Positions 50,740 to 59,472 are shown, counted from the stretch's first letter. The stretch: DNA of 59,472 bases from Pseudanabaena biceps PCC 7429 (GCF_000332215.1 NZ_ALWB01000002.1:1-59472), one strand, 5' to 3'. Notes: generated from the letters alone by a model not told the origin. Program-made: numbers and translations.

Positions 50740-52128
50740 CTATCCGTTGGGACGACTCATTTGTTCGAGATCGAGAACTTCAGCTAACTTCTCCGCTGTC
50801 ATCAGCCCTTTGTCTAAAACCACCTGACGCAGAGACTTGCCCGTTGCCAACGATTCCTTTGCCACATCCGCAGCATTCAGATAGCCAATATGGGTATTTA
50901 GAGCCGTCACCAGTGAGAGACTGCCTTCAGCGTAGGCTAGACAGCGATCTTCGACGGCTGTAATGCCGCGAATGCATTTTGCTGCCAAGGTATCGATCGC
51001 TCGTCCTAAAATCTCAATACTCTGAATTAGATCGTAGGCAATGAGAGGCATCATCACATTTAATTCCAATTGACCTGCTTGGGCGGCAAAGGCGATCGCG
51101 GTGTCATAGCCAATTACTTGATAACAAACCATATTTGTCATCTCCGCAATTACAGGATTGTATTTCCCAGGCATGATTGAGGATCCTGGTTGTACGGGAG
51201 GCAGTTGAATTTCTCGCAATCCTGTTTTGGGTCCCGAATCCATCAAGCGCAAATCGTTAGCAATTTTGCAAGTATCTTGGGCAAGGTTACGGATCGCACC
51301 CGACACATTTACAAAGGGAGCCATACTCTGCATCGCTGCCATGAGGTTACTGGCGGGTTTGAGTTCAAACCCAGTAATTTCACTTAATTTCTCGGCTACG
51401 CGATCGCAATAGCGGGGATGGGTATTTAGTCCCGTCCCCGACGCACTTCCCCCTAAGCCTAAGGTTTTGAGATCGTTGGCGGCGAGGTGAATACGTTGAA
51501 TGTGATCGCTAATGATTTGGGCATAGGCTTGAAATTCGTCCCCAAGTCTAACGGGAACTGCATCCTGTAAATGGGTGCGTCCAGACTTAACGATATCGGC
51601 AAAGGCGATCGCCTTGATCCGTAACTGTTCGTTGAGATTTGCTAAGGCAGGAAGTAACACATGATCTAGGGCTAATAACGCGCCAATTCTGATCGCAGTG
51701 GGGATGACATCATTAGTTGACTGTCCGTAATTAACATGATCGTTAGGATTGACAGCATTGTAATTGCCCTTAACATCACCCAAAATTTCTAGGGCGCGAT
51801 TGGCTAAGACTTCATTAACATTCATATGGTGGGATGTGCCAGCGCCTGCTTGATAAACATCAACAACAAACTGATCGCGTAATTGACCATCTAATATTTC
51901 ATCCGCCGCCGCCGCGATCGCCATGCCCATACCAACAGGGATACAACCGAGTTCGGCATTAACTAATGCTGTCGCTTTTTTGATGAGTAAGCAAGCATCG
52001 ACAAAAGTAGGAAGGGGCTTAAGTCCGCTGATCTTAAAGTTATCGATCGCCCTAGCAGTTTGAATACCGTAATAAACATCATCGGGCAGGGTCATTTCCC
52101 CCATGGAGTCGCGTTCGGTTCTGGTCAT
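50740..52128 (-). CDS. aspA: aspartate ammonia-lyase
   Basis: The enzyme interconverts aspartate with fumarate and ammonia. Residues TERDSMGEMTLPDDVYYGIQTARAIDNFKISG match the aspartase N-terminus (in parts: YYGIQTARAIDNF), with SGRTHLQDAVPVRLG, GGSASGTG and the fumarase/aspartase signature GSSIMPGKYNP. The length of 462 residues is typical. The IQTARA and KISG features favour aspartase over class II fumarase, which would read more like WGAQTxRSxxNF. Misannotation as FumC remains possible. Confidence 0.87.
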   Translation of the reverse strand: MTRTERDSMGEMTLPDDVYYGIQTARAIDNFKISGLKPLPTFVDACLLIKKATALVNAELGCIPVGMGMAIAAAADEILDGQLRDQFVVDVYQAGAGTSHHMNVNEVLANRALEILGDVKGNYNAVNPNDHVNYGQSTNDVIPTAIRIGALLALDHVLLPALANLNEQLRIKAIAFADIVKSGRTHLQDAVPVRLGDEFQAYAQIISDHIQRIHLAANDLKTLGLGGSASGTGLNTHPRYCDRVAEKLSEITGFELKPASNLMAAMQSMAPFVNVSGAIRNLAQDTCKIANDLRLMDSGPKTGLREIQLPPVQPGSSIMPGKYNPVIAEMTNMVCYQVIGYDTAIAFAAQAGQLELNVMMPLIAYDLIQSIEILGRAIDTLAAKCIRGITAVEDRCLAYAEGSLSLVTALNTHIGYLNAADVAKESLATGKSLRQVVLDKGLMTAEKLAEVLDLEQMSRPNG

Positions 52129-52192
52129 AGTTTTATGGGGCTTTTTAGCTCTTAGCTTTTAGCTTTTAGCTTAGGTTAATTTGGCAGTTTTT

Positions 52193-52294
52193 AAGTAGCT
52201 GGGCATAATTAAAATCCAGAACCAAAAGCTGTAGCGCACGCGCAGCGTGCGCTACAGCTTTTGGGATTTTATATTTAATTGTAACTAGCTACTT
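52193..52294. repeat. family B element (copy B9)
   Basis: This is a clear full copy with ends AAGTAGCTGGGCATAATT and AATTGTAACTAGCTACTT. The perfect hairpin is AAAAGCTGTAGCGCACGC and complement. It is the best copy for the GTAGCGCACGC hairpin type. Confidence 0.82.
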
Positions 52295-52356
52295 ATTTAA
52301 CTTGAGTAAACCCATTGTTGTTTTTTTGCGATCGTCCCGTCAAGCTAAAAACAACT

Positions 52357-53487
52357 CTATTGCAGCCACCCATTGACCATCGCTAAATGTAGAGCTTGAA
52401 AACGAGTTCTCGCCTTGAGTTTGGCTAAAATATTATTAATATGAAATTTTACGGTGCTTTCGCTAATGATCAATTGTTGGGCAATGTCGCGATCGCGCAG
52501 TCCTTGGGTTAATAACTGCATCATTTCCAATTCCCGCTCGGATAGGGGATTAGTTTCTTTAATAAAGGGAATCATAATCGCGATTTGTAACTCGGTGCTA
52601 TGAATATCGATCGTGCCACCCAGACTGGAAATGATGACAAACAATTCGTGAAATAGCGATCTCAGCCATATTTGGGGATGATTATGGGGATGATTATGAA
52701 GGGCATTGTTCGTCTGTGCGGTGGGGGTCGCTACGATCGCTTCTAGAGATATAGCTGTATCGGCATAAATTAAGCGGCAATAGGCTCCGCCAATTTTATT
52801 CAGAATTTCCGCCGTGCGTAAAAATACGTACTCAAGTGTGAGATCTAGCGATCGCTCAGTGCCCACCAGCGTTAACCGATGGGAATGCAAAATATCGGCT
52901 AGGCGATCGGATAGGGCGGTGCGCTCCTGCCAAGGATGCCGATCTAGGGCTTGCCAAGACTGCTTTTCCTGTTGATGGTTAAAGGCACTGTCAATGGCGA
53001 TCGCCGCAATTGTACAGAGCATCCGCAAAAACTCTAGAAATTCGGGTGGCATTTTGTGATGGCTAAAGGCTGCCAAAACGCCTACGACTCTGCCCTTGAT
53101 CTCTAAGGGATAACCTGCAAATCCCAGAATATTATTGGTAATCGCCCAATGGCGATCGCCTACCCAAGTTTCATCGGCTAAATTGTTACTGAGAAAGGAA
53201 ACCCGATTTTGGGCAATTTTCCCCACCTTGTACGCGCCGATTGGTACTTTGGCAAATCTACCATCGGTACGTGTATACATCCCCGAAGAGGCGACGAGCT
53301 TCAGGTAAGTTCGATCTGGCTCTAGTAACCAAATCCTTGCAAAAGCACAGTCAAACCGCTCCACGATCCCATTGGTAACTCGCAGCGCAATTACCTCTGG
53401 CTCTAGGCATCCAGAAAAAGTTTCTGCAATTTCAGTGCCTCGATGTAGGTCAAATAAGAGCTTAGTCGGATTGAGTACCTCAGCCAT
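52357..53487 (-). CDS. GAF-domain LuxR-type transcription regulator
   Basis: The 376-residue regulator has an N-terminal GAF-like sensor at about 25-170 (IVERFDCAFARIWLLEPDRTYLKLVASSGMYT, in parts; ILGFAGYPLEIKGRVVGVLAAF) and a C-terminal LuxR/FixJ HTH at about 310-376 (NPLSERELEMMQLLTQGL, DIAQQLIISESTVKFHINNILAKLKA). The middle region resembles a degenerate histidine-kinase dimerisation stretch. There is no receiver domain, so it probably responds directly to a small ligand or redox state. The targets are unknown. Confidence 0.85.
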   Translation of the reverse strand: MAEVLNPTKLLFDLHRGTEIAETFSGCLEPEVIALRVTNGIVERFDCAFARIWLLEPDRTYLKLVASSGMYTRTDGRFAKVPIGAYKVGKIAQNRVSFLSNNLADETWVGDRHWAITNNILGFAGYPLEIKGRVVGVLAAFSHHKMPPEFLEFLRMLCTIAAIAIDSAFNHQQEKQSWQALDRHPWQERTALSDRLADILHSHRLTLVGTERSLDLTLEYVFLRTAEILNKIGGAYCRLIYADTAISLEAIVATPTAQTNNALHNHPHNHPQIWLRSLFHELFVIISSLGGTIDIHSTELQIAIMIPFIKETNPLSERELEMMQLLTQGLRDRDIAQQLIISESTVKFHINNILAKLKARTRFQALHLAMVNGWLQ

Positions 53488-53572
53488 TAAAATCTAACCT
53501 AAAAAGATCTTGTCCCAATTCTGTCAATATCGCTATATCTCAATATCGCTATAGCTAAGGAAGTTATGTCAT

Positions 53573-53627
53573 AAAACCCATGCCTAGAGTGGCGGCGCGA
53601 AGCGCCGCCACTCTAGGCATGGGTTTT
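53573..53627. repeat. family C hairpin (copy C9)
   Basis: The core is GGCGGCGCGAAGCGCCGCC with outer stem AAAACCCATGCCTAGAGT and exact complement. It lies upstream of the LuxR gene, not after a stop codon, so it is not a terminator for a recognised gene. Confidence 0.78.
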
Positions 53628-53637
53628 GAGCTCGTTC

Positions 53638-53667
53638 TAACATAACTAACATAACTAACATAACTGA
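53638..53667. repeat. short tandem repeat
   Basis: CTAACATAA repeats about three times in the gap behind C9. A related low-complexity run of ACAAAATTTC units lies at 53763-53797. Confidence 0.6.
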
Positions 53668-53823
53668 CTACTGCTATAAACGCCGTTTCTCGACGCGATC
53701 GGAATTCTCCAATAACTATTGAGACGCAGATCCATCTTTAGCTATGTATATATAAATACTTCAGACAAAATTTCGGACAAAATTTCAGACAAAATTAGTA
53801 AGCGATCGCACTACTCCCTTCCC

Positions 53824-53873
53824 AATCCAGAAATAGCGGTGCGGGGCAAAGCCCCGCACCGCTATTTCTGGAT
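53824..53873. repeat. family C hairpin (copy C10)
   Basis: The core is GCGGTGCGGGGCAAAGCCCCGCACCGC-like (quoted GCGGTGCGGGG with its complement), and the outer stem is AATCCAGAAATA. It is longer in the core than other copies. Confidence 0.72.
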
Positions 53874-54054
53874 TTTATAGGTCTATTTCTTTAGGGGGAG
53901 GAGAGTATAAGAACAAGTGGGTAATGAGGATGCAATGAGGATGCAATTTAGCAGGTTTTCAATAACGACAAATTAAACGATGAAAGGCTTTTTCTATTTT
54001 CTAATTTTCTAAAACTGTCCGCAGGCTAGCTGCAAGCACTCATTTGAAAATCGC

Positions 54055-54132
54055 AATAAACCAAAAACGAAGAGTGTACTGCCTGCTATGCAGGCGGTAT
54101 GCTCTTCGTTTTTAATTATGATGAATTACTCA
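54055..54132. repeat. family B element, partial (copy B10)
   Basis: The hairpin AACGAAGAGTGTACTGCC...GGCGGTATGCTCTTCGTT has mismatches at two positions. It is followed by AATTATGATGAATTACTC, a decayed right end. The left end is absent. Confidence 0.6.
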
Positions 54133-54219
54133 TTATTTATGATGAAAATAATGCTGTTTAAAGAGGATTATTGGGCTTGATGTTATTCTAGGAAGTAATC
54201 AGATTTCTAAATTGCAGTT

Positions 54220-54642
54220 ATGTCACCAGTACAAGAAGTTTCTTCGGCGATCGCAAGCATAGCAAGTCTAAATGGGGAATCGCATGGTCATGGACCTACT
54301 GTAGAACGTCCGTGGGGATCCTTCACTACCCTCGAAGAAGGTCGCGGTTACAAAATCAAACGGATCGAAGTTAAATCTGGGCATCGTCTCAGTCTCCAAA
54401 TGCACCACCACCGCAGCGAACATTGGATCGTTGTTTCAGGTACAGCCAAGGTAACCTGTGGAGATAAAGAAACAATGATTAGTACCAATCAATCCACCTA
54501 TGTACCAAAATGTACGGCTCATCGGTTAGAAAATCCCGGAATTATTCCTTTGATCTTGATCGAGGTGCAAAATGGTGAGTATTTGGGAGAAGACGACATA
54601 ATTCGCTTTCAAGATGACTATGCCCGTCACGAAACAAAATAA
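54220..54642 (+). CDS. mannose-6-phosphate isomerase-type cupin protein
   Basis: The 140-residue cupin matches the C-terminal domain of type II phosphomannose isomerase/mannose-1-P guanylyltransferase. RPWGSFTTLEEGRGYKIKRIEVKSGHRLSLQMHHHRSEHWIVVSG is recognisable (in parts: HRLSLQMHHHRSEHW), with three metal-binding His, and VPKCTAHRLENPG follows. It stands alone without the guanylyltransferase half. It probably isomerises fructose-6-P and mannose-6-P for nucleotide-sugar supply. Confidence 0.85.
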   Translation: MSPVQEVSSAIASIASLNGESHGHGPTVERPWGSFTTLEEGRGYKIKRIEVKSGHRLSLQMHHHRSEHWIVVSGTAKVTCGDKETMISTNQSTYVPKCTAHRLENPGIIPLILIEVQNGEYLGEDDIIRFQDDYARHETK

Positions 54643-54662
54643 ACGACGCATAGCATTCGTTT

Positions 54663-54712
54663 AGCCCCAAAAGAGGGTTGTCGCGCGGAGCGCGGCAACC
54701 CTCTTTTGGGCT
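54663..54712. repeat. family C-like hairpin (copy C11)
   Basis: The core GTTGTCGCGCGGAGCGCGGCAAC-like sequence has outer stem AGCCCCAAAAGAGG/CCTCTTTTGGGCT. It lies 20 bases after the cupin stop; the right arm is T-rich, so termination is possible. Confidence 0.7.
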
Positions 54713-54819
54713 TTATTTCCTGATACAGTTGACGGCAGCTATATTTAGGATTGCTTTAGTTAGTTATGGTTTGCATGATAGCGTTTAAAATAGTTGAGGC
54801 AATCTAGAATCGTTTCAAC

Positions 54820-55932
54820 GTGAATAAAATTCCTCCCTTTGATGTATCGCAGCAATATCAACAAATTGGCGATCGCCTCAACAAAGCGGCGTTAGAAGTA
54901 CTGGCATCGGGGCAATACATTGGCGGACAAGCTGTAAGTCAGTTTGAGACTGAATTTGCGCAATATATCGGCTCAAATCACGGTATTGCTTGCAACTCAG
55001 GTACTGATGCTCTGTATTTAGCCCTAAGAGCTTTAGACATTGGGGAGGGTGCCGAAGTAATTACTTCACCATTTACATTTTTTGCCAGTGCAGAAACGAT
55101 TAGTATGACGGGGGCAAAGCCAGTATTTATCGATATTGAAGCCCATAGCTTCAATATGAATGTGGATTTAATCGAAGCGGCGATCACCGAGCGCACTAAG
55201 GCAATCATGCCTGTGCATCTATTTGGTCGCTCCGTAGATATGACCAAGCTGATGGCGATCGCCAAAAAGCACAATCTCTACGTCATCGAAGACTGCGCTC
55301 AGGCAACAGGGGCGACCTTTGACGGACAAAAGGTGGGGAATATTGGGGATGTGGGCTGTTTTAGCTTTTATCCCACCAAAAATCTGGGTGGCTGTGGCGA
55401 TGGGGGGATGATGACCACCAATAACCCCGAAGTTGCCAGAAAATTACATATTTTGCGCGAACATGGTAGCCCGAAGCGCTATTACCACGAATATATCGGC
55501 ATGAACTCTCGTCTCGATGCGCTGCAAGCGGCTCTATTACAGGTTAAACTGCCCTACCTCGACAAGTGGAATGACCAGCGTCGGGAAATTAGCGATCGCT
55601 ATACCCATCTGCTGAAAGATGCCAATATTCCCAAGCTAGTCTCTCCTCACTACTGTGCGAGTAGTGTGTGGAACCAATACACAGTTTGCATCGGCGATGG
55701 GCAAAGAGATCAGGTGCAAGCCCAGCTTCGCGAACAAAATATCATCACGATGATTTACTACCCCTTACCCCTGCATTTACAGGAGGTTTATCGTTACCTC
55801 AACTATAAAAAAGGAGATTTCCCCGTTACCGAAGATATTTGCGATCGCGTTCTGTCTTTACCCATGTTTCCCGAACTTCGCGAAGAACAACAGCAGCGAG
55901 TCGTCAGCACTTTACAAAATATTCTGAAATAG
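54820..55932 (+). CDS. DegT/DnrJ/EryC1/StrS aminotransferase
   Basis: This PLP enzyme aminates a keto-sugar nucleotide. Its GTG start gives NKIPPFDVSQQYQQIGDRL. The family order is seen as ACNSGTDALYLALRAL, VITSPFTFFASAETI, PVHLFGRSVDM, VIEDCAQATGATFDGQKVGN and the Schiff-base Lys in SFYPTKNLGGCGDGGM near residue 190. REHGSPKRYYHEYIGMNSRLDALQAALL is typical. With the cupin gene it may make an amino sugar for surface polysaccharide. The exact substrate is unknown. Confidence 0.9.
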   Translation: MNKIPPFDVSQQYQQIGDRLNKAALEVLASGQYIGGQAVSQFETEFAQYIGSNHGIACNSGTDALYLALRALDIGEGAEVITSPFTFFASAETISMTGAKPVFIDIEAHSFNMNVDLIEAAITERTKAIMPVHLFGRSVDMTKLMAIAKKHNLYVIEDCAQATGATFDGQKVGNIGDVGCFSFYPTKNLGGCGDGGMMTTNNPEVARKLHILREHGSPKRYYHEYIGMNSRLDALQAALLQVKLPYLDKWNDQRREISDRYTHLLKDANIPKLVSPHYCASSVWNQYTVCIGDGQRDQVQAQLREQNIITMIYYPLPLHLQEVYRYLNYKKGDFPVTEDICDRVLSLPMFPELREEQQQRVVSTLQNILK

Positions 55933-55956
55933 CCTCTACTATTTCTATGGTTCCAT

Positions 55957-56005
55957 ACCCAAGCAGAGGAGATTGGCACGAAGTGCCAACCTCCTCTGCT
56001 TGGGT
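55957..56005 (+). terminator. hairpin after the DegT gene (family C-like)
   Basis: ACCCAAGCAGAGGAG...CTCCTCTGCTTGGGT encloses TTGGCACGAAGTGCCAA and is followed by TTTTAT. It is the closest to a true intrinsic terminator in the family. Confidence 0.65.
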
Positions 56006-56018
56006 TTTATGTACTAAT

Positions 56019-56134
56019 TAACGTCAGTTTGGGTTAAGCTGACAAATTTTAAAAGCCCAAAAATAAAAGCCTTGCTAAGCAAGGCTTTTATTTTTGGGCT
56101 TTTAAAATTTGCCAGCTTATCCCGAACTGACGTT
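56019..56134. repeat. family D near-perfect palindrome (second copy)
   Basis: TAACGTCAGTTTGGGTTAAG through GCCTTGCTAAGCAAGGC to the complement has a few substitutions that break pairing (TTTGGG against CCCGAA, GACAAA against TTTGCC). It matches the copy at 21457-21573 otherwise. Confidence 0.85.
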
Positions 56135-56136
56135 GA

Positions 56137-56270
56137 GAAAGGGTTTGCTACGCAAACCTTTTCTCAAATCCCAAAAGTAAAAGCCTTACTTAGCAAGGCT
56201 TTTACTTTTGGGATTTTATTGGGATTTTAAAATTTGCCAGCTTAATCCGAACTGATATGAACTGACGTTA
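56137..56270. repeat. family D-related complex palindrome (third copy)
   Basis: It begins with the hairpin GAGAAAGGGTTTGC/GCAAACCTTTTCTC, then CCCAAAAGTAAAAGCCTTACTTAGCAAGG-type palindrome (quoted AAAAGCCTTACTTAGC), and ends with CCAGCTTAATCCGAACTGAT plus a repeated GAACTGACGTTA. The left part of the D element is replaced by the extra hairpin. Confidence 0.7.
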
Positions 56271-56359
56271 AAATATTCGTTTTATGAAGGTAAAAAGATA
56301 AAGATCCCTCGATCATGCTTTAACTATCCACCACCTAATTAGAAAATTTTCTAAAAATC

Positions 56360-57406
56360 TTAAAGAATGGATAACAGATCAATTAGAGCTTGATTTTGTT
56401 CATCAGTGCCAACGGTAATTCGTAATTTATCAGATAGTCCTACTTGATTGAAATAGCGGACTAAAATGCCAGATTCTTTGAGTTTTAAATAAATCTCTTC
56501 AGCATTGCCTTTGGGTGGAGTGGCAAGCACAAAATTACCATGCGATTCTAGTACGGTGTAGTCAAGACTTTTGAGATCTAAAGTAAGTTTAGTTCTTGAA
56601 ATTTTGACTTTTTCAGCATTTTTATTTTTGTATTCTTGATCGCGCATGGCAGCAGTACCCACCGCGATCGCTACGGCATCAATGTTATAGCTGTCTTTAA
56701 CCTTAAATAGTCCTGAAAGAAGCTGAGGATTCGCAATCCCAAAGCCCAAACGCAAGCCTGCTAAGGAGTAACCTTTTGATAGGGTGCGTAGCACGATTAC
56801 ATTGTCAAACTCTCGCACCAAAGGCAAAGCCGAATATTCTGCAAAATCGACATAGGCTTCATCGATCACTAGAATACCTGAAACCTGCCCTGCTAATTGG
56901 CGTAAATCGTCCAAAGGCACGGCATGTCCCGAAGGACTATTGGGGGAGGCGATAAAAGTTACAGCCCCATTGGATGCCACTAATTCAGCGATCGGTAACT
57001 GAAAATTTTCACCATAGGGGACTTCGACTATTTCCGCAGGTTGCATCGCCGATAAAGTCCGATATAGCACATAGGTTGGCATCGGATAAACCACCTTGCG
57101 ATCGCCACCTTCCGCACAAGCCCTGATCAAAATATTTAAAACATCATCACTACCATTACCCACAATCACCCAATCCGCAGGCACATCCAGAGCCTCGCTG
57201 ACAGATTGACAAAACTCATGGGCAAAGGGGTCGGGATAGCGGCGCAAGGCATCACTATCAATGTTTTGTAAGGCAGCGATCGCCTTTGGCGAAGGCGCAT
57301 AGGGATTTTCATTGGTATTCAGTTTAATAACCTTGATACCCGACTTTGGTTGTTCTCCAGGGACATAACCTGTCATGGCATCAATGGCTGGGCGGAAGTA
57401 GCTCAT
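56360..57406 (-). CDS. hisC: histidinol-phosphate aminotransferase
   Basis: The enzyme carries out the transamination step of histidine synthesis. Its 348 residues show KLNTNENPYAPSPKAIAAL, GNGSDDVLNILIRACAEGG, SPNSPSGHAVP, VIDEAYVDFAE and the PLP lysine in LSKGYSLAGLRLGFG near residue 212. Other aromatic or aspartate aminotransferases share parts of this pattern, but the NENPYAPSP opening and length are diagnostic for HisC. The other his genes are not linked. Confidence 0.9.
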   Translation of the reverse strand: MSYFRPAIDAMTGYVPGEQPKSGIKVIKLNTNENPYAPSPKAIAALQNIDSDALRRYPDPFAHEFCQSVSEALDVPADWVIVGNGSDDVLNILIRACAEGGDRKVVYPMPTYVLYRTLSAMQPAEIVEVPYGENFQLPIAELVASNGAVTFIASPNSPSGHAVPLDDLRQLAGQVSGILVIDEAYVDFAEYSALPLVREFDNVIVLRTLSKGYSLAGLRLGFGIANPQLLSGLFKVKDSYNIDAVAIAVGTAAMRDQEYKNKNAEKVKISRTKLTLDLKSLDYTVLESHGNFVLATPPKGNAEEIYLKLKESGILVRYFNQVGLSDKLRITVGTDEQNQALIDLLSIL

Positions 57407-57513
57407 GGTTTAGAAAGAAAAAGAAAAATGGGAAAAATTAGGCTTGAAATTTTTATTTTATCGCGATCGCTTTATATGGGTTTAGAACTTTGCTAGCTTT
57501 AACCAGATTGCAA

Positions 57514-58440
57514 CTAAGCTTTATCTCGAAATACGGGTAATACTTCATTACAAAAAGCTTCAGTTGCCTTAGATCGATAGCGATTGGGATTACGAATTTG
57601 TAACAACATACGTTTGATGACAACTCCGTCAATTCGCACTTGTTGCAAAGCCCCCATTTGCAACTCTTTTTCGATAGCAGTTACTGATAAAAATGCTGCC
57701 CCCAAACCAGCTTGTACGGCATTTTTAATTGCCTCAATTGAATTTAGCTCCATAGCGATCGCTAATTGGCGCGGATCGACTCCACTATCAAGGAGCACAC
57801 GATCAATCGCCTTGCGAATAGTTGATTGTGAGTCAAGGGTAATAAATTGTAACTTGTATAGCTCGTCAATCGGCAAGGCTCCAACTTGAGCAAGCTGATG
57901 GGAAATTGGTAGAATTAGCGCAAGTTCATCTTCGGCATAGGGTGTAATCTCTAGAGAGTCATGTAGATCGGCAGGAATTTCGCCGCCAATAATTGCCAAG
58001 TCTACCTGTCCGTTAGCAACACTCCATGCAGTTCGCCTTGTAGAATGAACGTGGAGTTGTACTGAGACTTCAGGATATTTTTTGCGAAACAAACCAATCA
58101 TCTGCGGCATTAGATAGGTTCCTGTCGTTTGACTAGCACCTATAATTAGAGTCCCACCATTAAGATTTTGCAGATCGTCAATGGCTCGACAGGTCTCTTG
58201 GCAAAGGCTTAAAATGCGATCGCCATAGGAAAGTAACAACTGTCCAGCCTCAGTCAACTGTGCTCTTCTGCCTCCGCGATCGAACAAAGGCACATCTAGC
58301 TGTCGCTCTAGGTGTTGGACTTGCAAGCTAACGGCGGGTTGGGACACATATAGGCTATCAGCGGCGCGTTTAAAGCTACCTTCAGCAGCGATCGCCTTAA
58401 GAATGCGTAATTGGTCTAGGGTGAACGGTATATCGATCAT
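57514..58440 (-). CDS. rbcR: LysR-type regulator of RuBisCO genes
   Basis: The 308-residue LysR protein begins [61 protein letters not shown] (in parts: [20 protein letters not shown]), which is the highly conserved RbcR/Ycf30 DNA-binding region. [27 protein letters not shown] is typical of the effector domain. It controls rbcLXS or carbon-concentration genes. It is divergent from the next gene with only 19 bases between the start codons, so the two promoters must lie partly inside the coding regions. Confidence 0.88.
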   Translation of the reverse strand: MIDIPFTLDQLRILKAIAAEGSFKRAADSLYVSQPAVSLQVQHLERQLDVPLFDRGGRRAQLTEAGQLLLSYGDRILSLCQETCRAIDDLQNLNGGTLIIGASQTTGTYLMPQMIGLFRKKYPEVSVQLHVHSTRRTAWSVANGQVDLAIIGGEIPADLHDSLEITPYAEDELALILPISHQLAQVGALPIDELYKLQFITLDSQSTIRKAIDRVLLDSGVDPRQLAIAMELNSIEAIKNAVQAGLGAAFLSVTAIEKELQMGALQQVRIDGVVIKRMLLQIRNPNRYRSKATEAFCNEVLPVFRDKA

Positions 58441-58459
58441 AGAAGCAGCGTGAGAAAAG

Positions 58460-59326
58460 ATGAGTCGGGAGGTTATTCAAGATTTTTTGAATTTAGCAGG
58501 CATTGTGGGGATTGCTCTCACAAACCGCCGTATGCGACCCTACTTCTACGGCTTAGATACCGTATTAGAAAGGACAAAGCAAGCATTAGGTCAAGGAGTA
58601 CTGCAAGTTGTTGAGAACGTACCCGAAGGATTTGAGTCCTTTGAATTTCACTTTGCTAGTCATGTTGTTTTTATTTACAAGTTGACGCATGGGCTAGTCC
58701 TACTAGTACTGACAGATAGTGACCTAAAAAATGCTGACTATAGACGGGGCATTACCAAAATCAAATATTTAATCGAAACAGATACATACAACACAGTCGC
58801 ATACTTTAAGCTCCTATTAGGCACAGTAACTCAGCATTCTTTACCAAATGCCAGCCAAGATGCTAACTCACCGAATACAGCTGCCAAGCAGGATGTGAAG
58901 AGTTCGCTAACGGCAGATAGCAATGCTAAGCCTCTTACTAACCCATATGCATCAGCCATCTCTGTTGATACGATTCCTCAAATTGAGAAACAAGCAAGTA
59001 CGGACTCAAAGGCAAAAGCGAGCAGTCCCAGCAGTAATACATCAAGTAACACCAATACAAAGACCCAGACTAGTAACATAAATTTACAAGCTCCGCCCAA
59101 CAATAAGCCGCAAACACCTCCTGTATCTCCTACTAATTTTTCTGCCCCTACAGCGCCTAGTATTAGGGCTATAGCTACCGATAACCCCATACAAATTACC
59201 AATAGTTCTAATAAGCTAGTATCAGCGAAAACTGCACCGCAAGAGTATAAGTTAGATGAACTTTTAGTCGCCCTAAATAAATTAAGTCACTTTACAACCC
59301 AATACTTAGGGGGAGCATCTCACTAA
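58460..59326 (+). CDS. conserved cyanobacterial protein, roadblock-like N-terminus
   Basis: The 288-residue protein has a conserved N-terminal region of about 120 residues ([64 protein letters not shown]). It has the proportions of a roadblock/LC7-like domain that I have seen unnamed in other cyanobacteria. Residues about 130-260 are a Ser/Asn/Thr/Pro-rich linker, and a short conserved tail [23 protein letters not shown] closes it. Roadblock proteins bind small GTPases or regulate gliding. The function here is unknown. Confidence 0.65.
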   Translation: MSREVIQDFLNLAGIVGIALTNRRMRPYFYGLDTVLERTKQALGQGVLQVVENVPEGFESFEFHFASHVVFIYKLTHGLVLLVLTDSDLKNADYRRGITKIKYLIETDTYNTVAYFKLLLGTVTQHSLPNASQDANSPNTAAKQDVKSSLTADSNAKPLTNPYASAISVDTIPQIEKQASTDSKAKASSPSSNTSSNTNTKTQTSNINLQAPPNNKPQTPPVSPTNFSAPTAPSIRAIATDNPIQITNSSNKLVSAKTAPQEYKLDELLVALNKLSHFTTQYLGGASH

Positions 59327-59393
59327 TGCAATGAGTATTTCTACTTATAGATGACATATGAGAAAATGAATAAAAAATAGAAGGTTAAAAAAG

Positions 59394-59472
59394 ATGACAC
59401 CCGAAGAAAGCAAAGTTCTGAAAGAACATCTAAAAGCTGCGGCGGCAATTCTATTGAATAATACCCCAAAAG
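59394..59472 (+). CDS. partial gene at window edge, possibly an ISKra4-like transposase start
   Basis: The visible codons read TPEESKVLKEHLKAAAAILL after an ATG with AGAAGG-like ribosome binding sequence upstream. A similar opening (TPEE, then EHLKA and ILY) occurs in ISKra4-family transposases and related cyanobacterial proteins. The identification depends on 26 residues only. The gene runs off the window. Confidence 0.35.
   Translation, partial: MTPEESKVLKEHLKAAAAILLNNTPK

Noticed and set aside
53488-54219. 730-base gap checked for a gene or RNA
   Set aside because: It holds only C9, C10, B10 and short repeats; no frame or tRNA-like fold with support was found.

Overview
This window is chromosomal DNA of a cyanobacterium. 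The HIP1 octamer GCGATCGC is abundant in nearly every gene. The gene set includes RbcR, cytochrome c6, an EbsA-like type IV pilus protein, Uma2 nucleases and several conserved cyanobacterial proteins of unknown function. Density of intergenic palindromes and overall style suggest a filamentous Pseudanabaena-like organism, but the genus is only an inference. There are no rRNA or tRNA genes that I can see, no CRISPR array and no prophage. The only transposon trace is a decayed IS1-type transposase end at the left edge, with a possible transposase start at the right edge.

Layout. 0-3 kb: IS1 remnant, ECF-like sigma factor and an overlapping TPR protein. 3-7.2 kb: a secreted protein with three lectin-like repeats, a DUF1350 hydrolase, family 4 uracil-DNA glycosylase and a DUF2288 protein. 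7.7-12.5 kb (minus): lipase-like hydrolase, zinc-ribbon protein, two GT2 glycosyltransferases and RNase III. 12.6-14.5 kb: amino-acid ABC binding protein and an EbsA-like protein. 14.7-19.3 kb: five unrecognised or partly recognised genes ending in a GH19 hydrolase with four N-terminal repeats; this is the best candidate for an undescribed system. 19.3-21.4 kb: Uma2 nuclease, P-loop kinase-like protein and a pilin. 21.6-24.6 kb (minus): TauE/SafE-heme membrane fusion, small protein, Cu/Zn superoxide dismutase and cytochrome c6. 25.1-32.7 kb: a vitamin B12 uptake locus with a cobalamin riboswitch and terminator, a DUF1636 protein, a BtuB-like receptor, a ferredoxin-like protein, BtuF and BtuC, with the ATPase divergent. 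33-36.9 kb: secreted TPR protein, HAD phosphatase, EEP nuclease-like lipoprotein and C39-like peptidase. 36.9-39.8 kb (minus): phosphonate/phosphite transporter DCE. 39.9-43.2 kb: ECF-S-like membrane protein, NqrB/RnfD-like protein and DUF2330 protein. 43.2-47.8 kb: second Uma2, two small secreted proteins and a STAND NTPase. 48.1-59.5 kb: GAF-GGDEF cyclase, GlmU, aspartase, GAF-LuxR regulator, mannose-isomerase-type cupin, DegT aminotransferase, HisC, RbcR and a conserved partner gene.

The intergenic space is unusually organised. At least four recurring palindromic families fill it. Family A is a composite of about 105 bp with ends ATACCAA/TTGGTAT, one or two hairpins and a centre resembling AAACCCAGTAAGGGTTT. 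Family B is about 100 bp with ends AAGTAGCTGGGCATAATT and its complement around one GC-rich hairpin. Family C comprises hairpins with the core GGCGGCGCGAAGCGCCGCC and mostly no T tract. Family D is a near-perfect 117-bp palindrome around AAGCCTTGCTACGCAAGGC. In families A and C the outer stem sequences differ from copy to copy but still pair within each copy, so the structure rather than the sequence is kept. These elements are absent from about 14.05 to 21.45 kb, exactly the stretch that holds the unknown GH19-linked genes.
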